DNA from: an uncultured bacterium
Lineage (GTDB): Bacteria > Cyanobacteriota > Vampirovibrionia > Gastranaerophilales > Gastranaerophilaceae
Direction: 5' to 3'
Assembly: GCA_949292185.1 (NCBI GenBank)
Contig: CASEYP010000002.1
Location: 110,142-164,459, forward strand
Length of the DNA stretch: 54,318 bases
The stretch's first letter is position 1; the number at the start of each line of letters is the position of its first letter. Below are positions 43,004 through 54,153 of this stretch, one piece after another. The notes below the pieces were generated by a model. The model made no database searches. It had not been told where the DNA came from and was given only the letters and a program-made list of their open reading frames with translations. The position numbers and the translations under genes were made by a program.

Positions 43004-43764
43004 CGGCCGTTTAATCTGTCTGCAGAATCGTCAATCAGATTTATTTGAACATTCTCATCATATTCTTCATTACTGCCTTTTATATGTTCATAAGCTGTTT
43101 GTGCCATATAATTGGATAAGATAGATATATTGACTATAATAACAGCCGAACAATATGCCAAAAAGCCCCAGTGAGTAAATGGAACTTTAAAATAAGAAAA
43201 TAAATAAGCAATAGGTCCAATTAATACGACATTAGCAAGAATAAGCTGTGGAATAAAAAACAGAAAACCAATAAAAACATCAATACAAGATTCAAAAATA
43301 GTAATATAATTAAAACCCTGTAAAATTTTTAAATATTTTGCAAAAGATAAATACGATGTTAAAACAATAGAAAATAGTATTGACCAAACAATAATTTGAA
43401 AAATTAAAGGAACATGAGGCAGATCAATAGGAATTGTAACATTCTTTACTATTAAACTGCCTATAGTCCCAAATATTAACAACTGAGGTACAACAACAAT
43501 AAAAGACTTACCTATAGCCTTAACAAGCTTCAACAAATTAAATGTAAGAATTTCTCGTTGATTGGTCCTGACATTATTAATTCCCTGAGTAAGCAATCCG
43601 AGTAATAATATTCCAACTATAGTTGCGAAACAATAAAACTCACTCATTCGGCCCACAATAAATAAATGAACAACAATATAGACAGGAACAGCATATAATG
43701 CAATTTTAGCAATAGCTAAATTTTCACTAAGCGCTTCATTGAATGCATCAACTATAGATGCCAT
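43000..43764 (-). CDS. Multi-pass membrane protein, 254 aa
   Basis: Six or so membrane helices in 254 residues, with no recognised family or catalytic motif. The C-terminal ~25 residues are acidic and cytosolic (EEYDENVQINLIDDSADRLN). GGAGG lies 8 bases before the start. It begins 24 bases after pilT on the same strand, so it is probably co-transcribed with pilT and the 83-residue gene and might belong with the type IV pilus, though membership in an operon is the only evidence. It resembles the membrane protein at 39.9 kb only in hydrophobicity. Confidence 0.65.
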   Translation of the reverse strand: MASIVDAFNEALSENLAIAKIALYAVPVYIVVHLFIVGRMSEFYCFATIVGILLLGLLTQGINNVRTNQREILTFNLLKLVKAIGKSFIVVVPQLLIFGTIGSLIVKNVTIPIDLPHVPLIFQIIVWSILFSIVLTSYLSFAKYLKILQGFNYITIFESCIDVFIGFLFFIPQLILANVVLIGPIAYLFSYFKVPFTHWGFLAYCSAVIIVNISILSNYMAQTAYEHIKGSNEEYDENVQINLIDDSADRLNGR

Positions 43765-43787
43765 AGACTAAACCTCCATACAAAGTA

Positions 43788-44855
43788 TTATCCTTGAATT
43801 AAACGTTTTAATTCTGCTGGTTTTGAAGATTTAGACAACGCATCTTCAATAGTAACCAAACCTTTTTTAAACAATTCAGCCAAAGCAGCTTCTAAAGTCT
43901 GCATTCCAGCACCAGAACTTGTCTGAATAGTAGAATAAATCTGAGCAGCTTTTGCTTCACGAATAAGGTTTGCAATAGCCGGAGTAACAACCATGATTTC
44001 CTGAGCCATAACACGACCTTTTCTTGATCCATCAGGTTGACGTTTAGGCAACAAAGTTTGAGCAAATACAGCAACCAAAGAGTTCGCTAACTGAACACGT
44101 ATCTGTTGTTGTTGTCCTTCTGGGAAAACGTCGATGATACGGTCAATAGTTTGGGAAGCTGAAGATGTGTGAAGTGTTCCAAATACCAAGTGACCAGTTT
44201 CTGCTGCAGTTAAAGCTAACGCAATAGTTTCGTGGTCACGCATCTCACCTACTAGTATGATATCAGGGTCTTCACGAAGTGCTGATTTCAATGCATTTGC
44301 AAATGATCTTGTATCCATACCCAATTCACGCTGGTGAATAATACTTACCTTTGATGTGTGAACAAATTCGACCGGGTCCTCAATTGTTAGAATATGTTCA
44401 GCTCTTGTTCTATTTATATAGTCAACCATTGCAGCCAATGTTGTTGATTTACCGGAACCTGTAGGACCTGTTACAAGAACCAACCCACGAGGCTTATCTG
44501 CAATTGTTGTAACGATAGGAGGCATACCCATATCTTCTAATGTAGGAGCCTTAGTTGCAATCGTTCTGAATGCAGCTGCATAACAACCTTTATCTTTATA
44601 GAAGTTCACACGGAAACGGCCTATATCTTCAACACCATATGAAAAGTCAAGTTCCCATTCTTGTTCTAAGTGTCTGCGCTGTTCATTTGACATCATCGGG
44701 AATAACAAAGCTTCAACACCTTCCGGAGTTAAAGGGTCATAATCTAATCTAACCAATTTACCATCAATACGAGCAACAGGTGGAAGTTTGTTTGAAATAT
44801 GTAAGTCTGATCCACCTTTTTCAACTAATTCTCTCAATAAGTCTTCAATAATCAT
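43788..44855 (-). CDS. pilT: Type IV pilus retraction ATPase PilT
   Basis: 355 residues, normal. The N-terminal domain (GGSDLHISNKLPPVARIDGK) is followed by the ATPase with Walker A TGPTGSGKST (129-138), the Asp box TIEDPVEFVH, Walker B DPDIILVGEMRDHETIALAL and the His box TGHLVFGTLHTSSASQTIDR. The C-terminal AIRTLIRE-type segment, IANLIREAKAAQIY, is characteristic of PilT, which drives pilus retraction and twitching. It is the middle gene of a unit with an 83-residue and a membrane protein. A prepilin peptidase gene is also in the window; the pilus assembly genes are not. Confidence 0.95.
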   Translation of the reverse strand: MIIEDLLRELVEKGGSDLHISNKLPPVARIDGKLVRLDYDPLTPEGVEALLFPMMSNEQRRHLEQEWELDFSYGVEDIGRFRVNFYKDKGCYAAAFRTIATKAPTLEDMGMPPIVTTIADKPRGLVLVTGPTGSGKSTTLAAMVDYINRTRAEHILTIEDPVEFVHTSKVSIIHQRELGMDTRSFANALKSALREDPDIILVGEMRDHETIALALTAAETGHLVFGTLHTSSASQTIDRIIDVFPEGQQQQIRVQLANSLVAVFAQTLLPKRQPDGSRKGRVMAQEIMVVTPAIANLIREAKAAQIYSTIQTSSGAGMQTLEAALAELFKKGLVTIEDALSKSSKPAELKRLIQG

Positions 44856-44872
44856 AATTTATAACCACCTTT

Positions 44873-45124
44873 TTATTCTGTATAATTCATTAAAGCATCA
44901 TTTTCTTTTTGAGCTAATTCTAATAACAAATATGTCATATATGCACCTAAAGCAACAGCCTTAGGATCCAATTTAGTCTTATTTGCAGCCTCAATAATTG
45001 CTGTATTTACTTCCGGATTTTCATCTTTAATATAATGTATCATTTTTTTACGCCAAGCAGGCATATCTTCAAATATTTCATTAAATGCTGTTGTCGCAAT
45101 ATCTTCTGATATAACTGGTAACAT
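44873..45124 (-). CDS. Hypothetical helical protein, 83 aa
   Basis: Small acidic helical protein with no recognised family (AFNEIFEDMPAWRKKMIHYI, then KLDPKAVALGAYMTYLLLEL). It has no signal peptide. It lies 17 bases before pilT with an AGAAGGGTTAA site ahead of its own ATG, and is probably the first gene of the pilT unit. It could be a regulator or partner of PilT, but only its position suggests it. Confidence 0.65.
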   Translation of the reverse strand: MLPVISEDIATTAFNEIFEDMPAWRKKMIHYIKDENPEVNTAIIEAANKTKLDPKAVALGAYMTYLLLELAQKENDALMNYTE

Positions 45125-45232
45125 AACAAATTAACCCTTCTTATTAAACATACGATAAGTTTATTATACACAAATTTCAAACGAAAGTCTACATTGCAAT
45201 AAAAATCATATGTTTGAAGTATAATTTATATT

Positions 45233-46357
45233 ATGAAGCTTACAAATTTGAAGTTAACAAACTATAGAAACTGCAGAAATTTAGAATTAGACTTTACTAC
45301 TTCAAAAATACTAATAATAGGTAAAAATGCTCAAGGTAAAACCAACATCCTTGAAAGCATTTATTTACTATCATCATTAAAAACCCCACGCACAGCCAAC
45401 AATATTGAACTAATAAATTTTGATAGTGAATATTTTAAAATTGAATCAGATCTTATAAAATCCAATACAGATATTAATTTATCAATAGCATATAACAGGG
45501 ATAAAAAAAGAGAATTAAAAATTAACAAAGTTAAATCAACACCAAAAGATTTTAAATCCGTATTAAAAACAGTATTATTTTCATCAGGTGATTTAATGCT
45601 ACTAAGAGGAACCCCTCAAGATAGAAGAGATTGGCTTGATAGAGCAATATCTCAAGTTTATCCGGCATATGACGATAGATTATCAAAATATGAAAAAATA
45701 AGAGTTCAAAAAAACAATTTTCTAAAAGAATGTGCTAAAACAGGAATATTCAATGAAGCCCTGCTTGAAGTTTTTAATGAACAATTATCAATAACAGGAA
45801 GCAACATAATTTATATTAGAAAAAAATTTATAAAAGAAATCGAAAAAGTTGCGCAAACAAAGCATAGAACAATAAGTGAAACTGAAGAACTTTCAATAAA
45901 ATATGATTGTTCATTTGAAATACCAAATCCAAACAATAGTGAGCTTGAAAAAATCGAAGATATACAATGGGGATTTTTACAAGCACTAGAACAAAGAAAA
46001 ATTGAAGAAACAAGACGATGTCAAGCCTGCGTTGGCCCTCATAGAGATGATATAATCTTCTACATAAATAATCAAGAAGCAACAAAATATGCTTCCCAAG
46101 GTCAACAAAGAACAATAGTTTTAGCATTAAAACTTTCAGAACTTGATATTATAACCGACAAAACAGGAGATGAGCCGATATTGCTTTTAGATGATGTATT
46201 AGCTGAACTTGATGATATCAGACAAAACTACCTGCTAAAATCAATAAATCAAAACACTCAAACAATAATAACTTCTGTTGATACAATTTTGTTTGAAGAT
46301 GAATTTCTAAAAGATGTTGAAATTTATAAAATCGAAAAAGGAAATCTTATACAATAA
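45233..46357 (+). CDS. recF: DNA replication and repair protein RecF
   Basis: 374 residues, normal. SMC-like ATPase that helps RecR and RecO load RecA at gaps. Walker A is GKNAQGKTN (30-38), preceded by the typical start KLTNLKLTNYRNCRNLELDF. Further motifs: FSSGDLMLLRGTPQDRRDWL, GPHRDDIIFYIN, the signature YASQGQQRTIVLALKLSEL, and Walker B PILLLDDVLAELDDIRQNYL. recF often sits beside dnaN and dnaA; here dnaA is 7 kb away, so the usual cluster is broken. A terminator follows directly. Confidence 0.97.
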   Translation: MKLTNLKLTNYRNCRNLELDFTTSKILIIGKNAQGKTNILESIYLLSSLKTPRTANNIELINFDSEYFKIESDLIKSNTDINLSIAYNRDKKRELKINKVKSTPKDFKSVLKTVLFSSGDLMLLRGTPQDRRDWLDRAISQVYPAYDDRLSKYEKIRVQKNNFLKECAKTGIFNEALLEVFNEQLSITGSNIIYIRKKFIKEIEKVAQTKHRTISETEELSIKYDCSFEIPNPNNSELEKIEDIQWGFLQALEQRKIEETRRCQACVGPHRDDIIFYINNQEATKYASQGQQRTIVLALKLSELDIITDKTGDEPILLLDDVLAELDDIRQNYLLKSINQNTQTIITSVDTILFEDEFLKDVEIYKIEKGNLIQ

Positions 46358-46388
46358 AAAAAGAAGATTCTTAAACCTTCTTTTTTTA
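46355..46388. terminator. Bidirectional terminator between recF and the transporter gene
   Basis: AAAAAAAGAAG and CTTCTTTTTTT pair around a ~10-base loop directly after the recF stop, with T-runs on both strands. Confidence 0.75.
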
Positions 46389-46409
46389 TCTATACATCTA
46401 TCCTTTAAA

Positions 46410-47783
46410 CTACTCTTTAATAAATTTGGTAATCAAAGCTGCAATTAATAAACAAGCTGCACCTATAAAGAAAGAATATTCATAATGATAATTTAGATAC
46501 CCTTCAGAAGTTGTAATAATAGCCTTATTGATAACCCAAGCTACCAAAGTACAAACAAAAACTTGAGGACCTGCAATAAATATATTAAATAACCCCATTA
46601 CAGAACCTTCAGTTCCAGGTTTGATATATCTTGACAACATAGCAAAAGGCAATGCGCAAACACTAGCCCAACCAATACCGGAAAGTGCCATAAATATACC
46701 AACAGCAATAGGAGATGTTTTAAATATACCCATACCTAAATATGCCAAAACCATTGATAATAAAGAAATTATATGAACTCTTCTATTACCAAACTTCCCT
46801 GCCAAAACTCCAATAGGTATAGCTATAACAAAACAAATTAAATTAAATATAGCAAAACAAATTGAAGAGTAATTTGTAGCTCTTGTTAATAATGGATGGA
46901 AAGTTTTTTGAACATCTAAAGATAATTTTGTCAAATCCGGGATATTAAAAACTGTATGAATAGAGTAATTAGTGAAGAATATCATCAAACACATCATACC
47001 AATCCAAGTAAAAAATTGCATTATACAGATTTTTGAAACTTCAGGAGAAAGAGCAAAAAATTCTTTCATAGATTTCCAAAAACCAACATCTTCAACTTTA
47101 TTATCAGAATCAACATCCGCAACCGTGCTACGCTCTTTTATAGTTAAACAAGTCCAACTCATAGCAAGCGCAAAAGCCAAGGCAGCCATAATAAATTGAG
47201 CTTCGATAGACATTTGATAATGTAAAAATATTTTCAAAAAAGGAGCAGTAGCAGCAGCAATAACAGAACCTAAACCGATAGCCAAACTTATATAAGAATT
47301 AGCCAAAGCATGTTGCTCTGGAACAACAACATCAGGAATCAATGCTCTATAAGGTCCTTGTGCAATATTTATACAAGCATCAATAATCCAAATCATAACA
47401 GCTGCAATTAAAAGCCCTGTCCAAGATGGAAGATTTGTACTTAAAATATGAGATAAAAATTCTGCAATATTACCTGAATTAGGGAATAGCCATAACGCAA
47501 TAGCTGCAATTATAGCACCACTTAATAAATAAGGACGTCTTCTTCCATATTTAGATTTAGTTTTATCAGATAAAGCACCTATTAAAGGCTGAACTACCAT
47601 TCCCGTAAAAGGACCAGCCAACCAAATTAATCCATAAATAAAAGGATCAGCACCCAAATGTTCAGTAACAGGTGCAGATAAAATTATTCTCATCTGCCAT
47701 GCAAACTGTAAACCTAAAAAACCCAATGCAAAATTTAAGAAATTTACAGTCGTAAATTTTTTCATCTCAAAATTATTATCCAT
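46410..47783 (-). CDS. MFS sugar transporter, GPH/sucrose-type
   Basis: 457 residues with twelve predicted membrane helices. The motif PLIGALSDKTKSKYGRRRPY between helices 2 and 3, after FALGFLGLQFAWQMRIIL, is typical of the sucrose/maltoside branch (SLC45/GPH-like) of the major facilitator family, which imports disaccharides with protons. A second half-motif, IPIGVLAGKFGNRRVHI, lies in the middle of the C-terminal half. AGAGGTGAAGAG precedes the ATG. The exact sugar is unknown; with the trehalose-synthase-like enzyme in the window, a glucose disaccharide is plausible but unproven. Confidence 0.88.
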   Translation of the reverse strand: MDNNFEMKKFTTVNFLNFALGFLGLQFAWQMRIILSAPVTEHLGADPFIYGLIWLAGPFTGMVVQPLIGALSDKTKSKYGRRRPYLLSGAIIAAIALWLFPNSGNIAEFLSHILSTNLPSWTGLLIAAVMIWIIDACINIAQGPYRALIPDVVVPEQHALANSYISLAIGLGSVIAAATAPFLKIFLHYQMSIEAQFIMAALAFALAMSWTCLTIKERSTVADVDSDNKVEDVGFWKSMKEFFALSPEVSKICIMQFFTWIGMMCLMIFFTNYSIHTVFNIPDLTKLSLDVQKTFHPLLTRATNYSSICFAIFNLICFVIAIPIGVLAGKFGNRRVHIISLLSMVLAYLGMGIFKTSPIAVGIFMALSGIGWASVCALPFAMLSRYIKPGTEGSVMGLFNIFIAGPQVFVCTLVAWVINKAIITTSEGYLNYHYEYSFFIGAACLLIAALITKFIKE

Positions 47784-47869
47784 TAACTCTCTTCACCTCT
47801 TAAACTACCGTATAACAAAGGTACAAAGAACATAAACCATAGTCAAGCTTAAAGTTGTTCAATATATTC

Positions 47870-49477
<1,608 letters not shown>

Positions 49478-49509
49478 TTAACCCCAAACCAAACTTTATA
49501 AAAATATTA

Positions 49510-49791
49510 CTAATTAATTTTAGGAACTTTAAAAAATCCATTTTCTTCTTCTGGAGCATTTGCCATCAAAGCTTCCTTAGAAATTTCATGTTCCGGAACA
49601 TCTTCTCTCATAACGTTGACAAAATCAATAACTTGAGTCATAGGTTTAACATTAGAAGTATCAACTTCATTCATTTGATCAACATATTTTAAAACATCAC
49701 CAAGTTGTTTTGTATATAAAACTTTTTCATCTTCTGTCAATTCTAATCTTGCTAATTTAGCAACATGTTCAACGTCTTTAACTGTAATCAT
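49510..49791 (-). CDS. gatC: Aspartyl/glutamyl-tRNA amidotransferase subunit C
   Basis: 93 residues, normal. GatC is the small subunit that stabilises the GatCAB complex, which converts Glu-tRNA(Gln) or Asp-tRNA(Asn) to the correct amide. Motifs: VKDVEHVAKLARLELTEDEK, LGDVLKYVDQMNEVDTSNV and the end LMANAPEEENGFFKVPKIN, all typical. gatA and gatB are not in the window. TTAAGGAGCAGATGTA gives a strong ribosome site. It implies that the organism uses the indirect route for Gln or Asn tRNA charging. Confidence 0.96.
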   Translation of the reverse strand: MITVKDVEHVAKLARLELTEDEKVLYTKQLGDVLKYVDQMNEVDTSNVKPMTQVIDFVNVMREDVPEHEISKEALMANAPEEENGFFKVPKIN

Positions 49792-49930
49792 TACATCTGC
49801 TCCTTAATAAAATAATCTATACGGTTATGATAGCATAAAAATAAAGCAAGATGTATATATTAACGAAATTTAAAATTTAGCTTTATTTCAAATATTATGC
49901 TATATTATTGATGTTTAAAGTGGAGATAAG

Positions 49931-50758
49931 ATGACAATTTACAAAGTTTCAGAGTTAGAGAAATTAGAAGAGCTTATGACCGAATATAAGTCAGAACGAG
50001 ACTCAAAAAAGCGTCATATTGCATATCTTCACCTAATTGAAGAGACTTTAAAATTAGTAAAAAAAATAGCAATGACATTTTATCCGCTTCCAAGTTCAGT
50101 ATCCAAAGACGATCTTGTGCAAGTTGGTGCTGTTGGAATGTTAAAGGCTATAGAAACGTATAAAGTTGAAGAAAGAGGAAGCTTCAAAACATATGTAAGC
50201 AAGGTTATAAAGGGTAAAATATTCCACTATTTAAGGGATAAAGCGAACTTGGTAAAACCGCCAAGAGAAACTCTTGCAAACATGACAAAAGTGAAAGATG
50301 CTATCGATGCGCTTTCAAATGACAATACAAAAATTCCGACAGTAGAAGAAGTTGCAAGGTACGTAAATCTTCCATTTGATAAAGTTGAAGAGATCATGAA
50401 TATAGAACTTATCAAAAACATGATTTCACTGGATCAAAATATTTACACCTCAGATGGCGGCGAAACTTTGATGGATAGAATTCAATCTGAAGAAGACTCC
50501 AATTTTGAAGAAATATATGCAAATAAAAAAATAATAGAATTTGCAATAAATAAACTTCCGCCGGCAGATAAAACTGCTATTTGTATGTATTACATAGACG
50601 GAGAATCCCGAAAAGAAATTGCCAAAAGACTAAATGTTTCAGCAACACAAGTATCAAGAATTTTAAAAAGAGCATTAAATAAATTATATACAATCATCCA
50701 AAGAGAAATGGGTGAAGACAACACAAAAGAAAACGTAAACACAAAAGAGGATATATAA
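49931..50758 (+). CDS. Group 3 sigma-70 factor (SigF/SigB-type)
   Basis: 275 residues without the region 1.1 of the main sigma factor. Region 2 includes KDDLVQVGAVGMLKAIETYK and a helix with GSFKTYVSKVIKGKIFHYLR, region 3 ends in PTVEEVARYVNLPFDKVEEI, and region 4 has LPPADKTAICMYYIDGESRK with the helix-turn-helix EIAKRLNVSATQVSRILKRA. This matches the SigB/SigF/SigG group. The prepilin peptidase gene starts 10 bases after it with an AAAGGAGGAC site, so the two are co-transcribed. In some Cyanobacteria SigF controls type IV pili, which fits this neighbour. No anti-sigma gene is adjacent. Confidence 0.9.
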   Translation: MTIYKVSELEKLEELMTEYKSERDSKKRHIAYLHLIEETLKLVKKIAMTFYPLPSSVSKDDLVQVGAVGMLKAIETYKVEERGSFKTYVSKVIKGKIFHYLRDKANLVKPPRETLANMTKVKDAIDALSNDNTKIPTVEEVARYVNLPFDKVEEIMNIELIKNMISLDQNIYTSDGGETLMDRIQSEEDSNFEEIYANKKIIEFAINKLPPADKTAICMYYIDGESRKEIAKRLNVSATQVSRILKRALNKLYTIIQREMGEDNTKENVNTKEDI

Positions 50759-50768
50759 AGGAGGACAA

Positions 50769-51869
50769 ATGTTATTTTCTCTAGTTGTTTTAGGATTTAT
50801 ATTCATAATAGGGCTTGTCATAGGCAGCTTTTTGAATGTCGTTATACTAAGAACAGTGAGTGGAGAATCTATAGTATTCCCGGCATCAAAATGTCCAAAG
50901 TGTAAAACCCCATTAAAATGGTATCATAATATACCAGTATTATCTTATATATTTTTAAGAGGGAAATGTGCTTTTTGTAAAGAACACATAAGCTGGCAGT
51001 ATCCATTAGTAGAATTATTGACAGGATGCTTATTTATTGCATTATTTTTAAGATTTTGCACTCCATTTGACGGATTATTCGGGCTATATGTAATGAATCC
51101 TATTAGTTGGAGCCAAGTTATAGTTTATTTATTTTCATTAGTTATAACATTTTTCTTTATTGCAATAGCCGGAACAGATATTTTAGAAAAGAAAGTTTCA
51201 GATGCTCATACAATACCGCTTATAGCAATTGGAGTATTATATAGCTTATTATATTCGATTATAACATTTGTTTCATACACAAAAGCAAACGGATTTCCAA
51301 AAATTGATCTAAACTTTTTCTTAACTTGTCCTGTATTATATTCTCTTGCGGCAGGTATTTTAGGATTTCTAATAATGGAAGCTATTTCAAGACTTGGATT
51401 AATAACAGTAGGTGCAAGAGCTTTTGGAGAAGGAGATTCATATATTGCAGCGGGTTTAGGTACTGTGTTTGGTGCTTTACTTGGCTGCTCAGCTTTATAT
51501 ACAAACTTTTTCCCAATATTCCAAATGTTAATTTTAGTATTGGTACTAAGTGGCATTATACAAATAATAATAACCTTACCATTACTAATTAAAAAATTAA
51601 TACAATCTAAAAATTGGGTTACATTATCATCATTAGTAGCCTTTATTGCATTTATATTCATATATTTATATGCGCAATACGCTCAATGGTTAACAAATAG
51701 CGTAGCTTACTGGATTTGTACAATACTACTTATTGCAATAGGCTTATTTGCTTGTTTCAAATTAATCAGCGGATTAAAAGATAACAACGCAGAAAATGGA
51801 TTGTATTTACCATTTGGACCTGCAATGATACTTGCTGGATTTATAATGCTATTTACAGTAATGTTTTAA
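50769..51869 (+). CDS. pilD: Prepilin peptidase PilD
   Basis: Inner-membrane aspartyl protease that cuts and N-methylates prepilins. 366 residues, longer than usual (~260-290) because of extra loops and helices. The methylation domain starts with GLVIGSFLNVVILR and has a zinc-type C42-x2-C45 and C67-x2-C70 (CPKCKTPLKWYHNIPVLSYI, CAFC). Catalytic aspartates are likely D136 in AGTDILEKKVSD and D223 in the GEGDSYIA (GxGD) motif. It is coupled to the SigF-type sigma gene and followed by a terminator. pilT lies 6 kb away on the other strand. Confidence 0.94.
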   Translation: MLFSLVVLGFIFIIGLVIGSFLNVVILRTVSGESIVFPASKCPKCKTPLKWYHNIPVLSYIFLRGKCAFCKEHISWQYPLVELLTGCLFIALFLRFCTPFDGLFGLYVMNPISWSQVIVYLFSLVITFFFIAIAGTDILEKKVSDAHTIPLIAIGVLYSLLYSIITFVSYTKANGFPKIDLNFFLTCPVLYSLAAGILGFLIMEAISRLGLITVGARAFGEGDSYIAAGLGTVFGALLGCSALYTNFFPIFQMLILVLVLSGIIQIIITLPLLIKKLIQSKNWVTLSSLVAFIAFIFIYLYAQYAQWLTNSVAYWICTILLIAIGLFACFKLISGLKDNNAENGLYLPFGPAMILAGFIMLFTVMF

Positions 51870-51891
51870 TTAAATACTTTACAAAATAAGA

Positions 51892-51930
51892 AAAGAGATT
51901 AACAATTAATAGTTAATCTCTTTTTTTTTT
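51892..51930. terminator. Bidirectional intrinsic terminator
   Basis: AAAAGAGATTAAC and its complement form a 13-bp stem with a long T-run on the plus strand and A-run (T on the minus strand) on the other side. It lies between the convergent pilD and ruvA genes. Confidence 0.9.
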
Positions 51931-51945
51931 AATAATCATTTAAAA

Positions 51946-52572
51946 CTATATAGATAAAATTTTCAAAGCTTCTTTTAATATATCTTCAGCAGAAGCATTC
52001 TCAGGCAATTTAGCAAGAGTTTTACTTATCGCAGCAGAAACTTCCTCATTAGAATACCCAAGAGAATACAATACCATTTGAGCATCTTCAACATTTTGAG
52101 ATATAGCAACATTAGAAGTTGATATATTACTTGGTAATGTTACAGCACCTTGGTAAGACGTCAATTTATCTTTAAGTTCTAATATAATTTTCTGAGCCAA
52201 CTTTGGACCAACACCCTTAGCTCGTGTTAATTCTTTATAATTTCCGTCTAAAACAAATCCTACTAATTCTGAAACTTCAAATGAATTTAATAAAACAAGA
52301 GCCATTTTAGCACCCACACCGGAAACGGAAGTTAAAATATTAAAAATATCACGATCTTCGCGTTTCAAAAATCCGCAAAGGCACATTTTATCTTCTCGGT
52401 GAATTAAGACAGAAAAAATTTTCATTTCACTATTCACATCAGGCAACTGAGCAAAATCTCTGTCCATAACCTCAAACAAATAGCCAACACCACTACCTGA
52501 TTCAACTGTAACAAAATTACCCTTTTGGTTAGAAATTTTATAAGTAAAAAGACCTTTTATATAATCATACAT
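51946..52572 (-). CDS. ruvA: Holliday junction helicase subunit RuvA
   Basis: 208 residues, normal. RuvA binds four-way junctions and recruits the RuvB motor. Domain I: MYDYIKGLFTYKISNQKGNF and the OB-fold with FSVLIHREDKMCLCGFLKRE. Domain II: two helix-hairpin-helix motifs, LTSVSGVGAKMALVLLNSF and LTRAKGVGPKLAQKIILELK. Domain III, the RuvB-binding part, is at ~155-205 (QMVLYSLGYSNEEVSAAISK). It starts 20 bases after dnaA on the same strand. ruvB and ruvC are not in the window. Confidence 0.95.
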   Translation of the reverse strand: MYDYIKGLFTYKISNQKGNFVTVESGSGVGYLFEVMDRDFAQLPDVNSEMKIFSVLIHREDKMCLCGFLKREDRDIFNILTSVSGVGAKMALVLLNSFEVSELVGFVLDGNYKELTRAKGVGPKLAQKIILELKDKLTSYQGAVTLPSNISTSNVAISQNVEDAQMVLYSLGYSNEEVSAAISKTLAKLPENASAEDILKEALKILSI

Positions 52573-52591
52573 GATAATATCAATAACCTTT

Positions 52592-54016
52592 CTAAGATTT
52601 TATTTGAGCCTTAATCTGATCTAATTCATCCTGCAAAGCAGTATCCGTTTTAAGTTTATCAGCGATTAAATCACAAGAATACATAATTGTAGTATGCTTT
52701 TTAGAAAAATAATCACCAATAGCTTCATAACTCAACTGCAAAATATCTCGAGCTAAAAAGACAGCAACATGACGTGCGTGAGAAATTTTTTGCTGCCTTG
52801 CAGTACTTTTCAAATCTTTCACGGTAACATCAAAGAAATCAGCGACAGCTTGAGCAATTTTTTCAACAGTAATAGTTTTTTTACGAGCTTCGCAATTAAG
52901 AGCTTTTTTTGCCAAATCCAAAGTAACACCCACACCGGAAAATTCAGCATAAGCACTAACTTTATTAAAAGCACCTTTTAATTCTCTAACATTATTAACA
53001 AAATTTTCAGCTATATATGCAAAAACATCATCCTCAGCTTCCACCCCAAGCTCAGCCGCATAAGCCTTAACAATTTCAAATCTTGTTTCATAATCAGGTG
53101 GGACAATATCAACAACCAACCCCATCTCAAAACGAGTTCTCAAACGGTTATCCAATTTTGGAATATCACCAGGAAGCCTATCTGACGCAATAACAATTTG
53201 TTTATTATTAGTATACAAAGCTTCAAAAGTGGAGAAGAAATCCTCCATAGTTTTCATCTTAGATTCAATAAATTGAATATCATCCATTAAAAGAATATCA
53301 ATATTTTGAAATTTTTGATGAAATTTTCGCATCAACGTATTATTACAAACCTGACGTTTTTTAGAATTAGGTGAATCAATATATTGAAAACACTTCATCC
53401 ACTCGTTAAAATAATCTTCCATTCTAATATAACGAACCTTTAAACCAGGCTTATTAAAAATAATATAATGCCCAATTGCTTGCATCAAATGAGTTTTACC
53501 CAATCCTGAAGCCCCATAAATAAACAAAGGATTAAACTTTTTAGACGGATTATTAGCAACAGAAAAAGCCGCATTATAAGCGAATTTAGAATTTTCACCA
53601 ACAACAAAGTTTTCGAACTTCAAATTCAAATTCAAATTAGCACTAGACTGCATCTGAGCCAAAGACATCTTAGATTCTTCAGACTTTCTTTCTTCTTCAG
53701 TCTGCCCAGCAACAATTTTAGATAACTCTTTTTTTCTATTTTTAATATATTTTTCAGCAAAATCAGCATCATAAGATAAAGAAAAAGTCGCATCTTCGCC
53801 TAAAACCTGCTTAACAGAATCTCTTATCTTATCCATCCAATTTTTTTTAAGAATATCAACAGCCATAGGATGAGGAGAAAGTAACACAAGCGTATTATTT
53901 TCATAATCAGCCGCCTCAAGTGGGGTAATCCAAGTACCGAAGATATGCTCAGGAAGATTAACTTCCAACTCCTCTTTCACCTTATGCCATAAAACATTAA
54001 CTTCCGAAATATCCAT
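52592..54016 (-). CDS. dnaA: Chromosomal replication initiator DnaA
   Basis: About 474 residues. Domain I (~1-85) has VNVLWHKVKEELEVNLPEHI; domain II is a short linker; the AAA+ domain III has Walker A GASGLGKTH (168-176), Walker B LMDDIQFI and RTRFEMG; and domain IV has the DNA-binding SHARHVAVFLARDILQLSYE with YFSKKHTTIMYSC. I start it at ATG 54016 (MDISEV), since the frame upstream only offers a TTG at 54031; neither has a strong ribosome site. Few bases separate it from the rRNA terminator, and I see no DnaA boxes there, so the origin is not at this spot. ruvA follows. Confidence 0.96.
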   Translation of the reverse strand: MDISEVNVLWHKVKEELEVNLPEHIFGTWITPLEAADYENNTLVLLSPHPMAVDILKKNWMDKIRDSVKQVLGEDATFSLSYDADFAEKYIKNRKKELSKIVAGQTEEERKSEESKMSLAQMQSSANLNLNLKFENFVVGENSKFAYNAAFSVANNPSKKFNPLFIYGASGLGKTHLMQAIGHYIIFNKPGLKVRYIRMEDYFNEWMKCFQYIDSPNSKKRQVCNNTLMRKFHQKFQNIDILLMDDIQFIESKMKTMEDFFSTFEALYTNNKQIVIASDRLPGDIPKLDNRLRTRFEMGLVVDIVPPDYETRFEIVKAYAAELGVEAEDDVFAYIAENFVNNVRELKGAFNKVSAYAEFSGVGVTLDLAKKALNCEARKKTITVEKIAQAVADFFDVTVKDLKSTARQQKISHARHVAVFLARDILQLSYEAIGDYFSKKHTTIMYSCDLIADKLKTDTALQDELDQIKAQIKS

Positions 54017-54096
54017 AGAAAGATTGTACAATAAAAACCAAAAGTTTAAAAGTGAAAATAAACTAATATTAAAGATGCAAAAATAAAACGTAATAC

Positions 54097-54142
54097 AAAA
54101 AAAAGATGAACTTGAGGGAAACCCAACAAATTCATCTTTTTT
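54097..54142 (-). terminator. Intrinsic terminator of the rRNA operon
   Basis: Minus-strand AAAAAAGATGAA pairs with TTCATCTTTTTT around a loop holding GGGTTTCCC. It lies 12 bases after the 5S end and is followed by a T-run. Confidence 0.8.
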
Positions 54143-54153
54143 CTAAAATTAGA

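Noticed and set aside
54017..54096. Replication origin next to dnaA
   Set aside because: Only about 80 bases separate dnaA from the rRNA terminator, and no TTATCCACA-like boxes or unwinding element could be seen.
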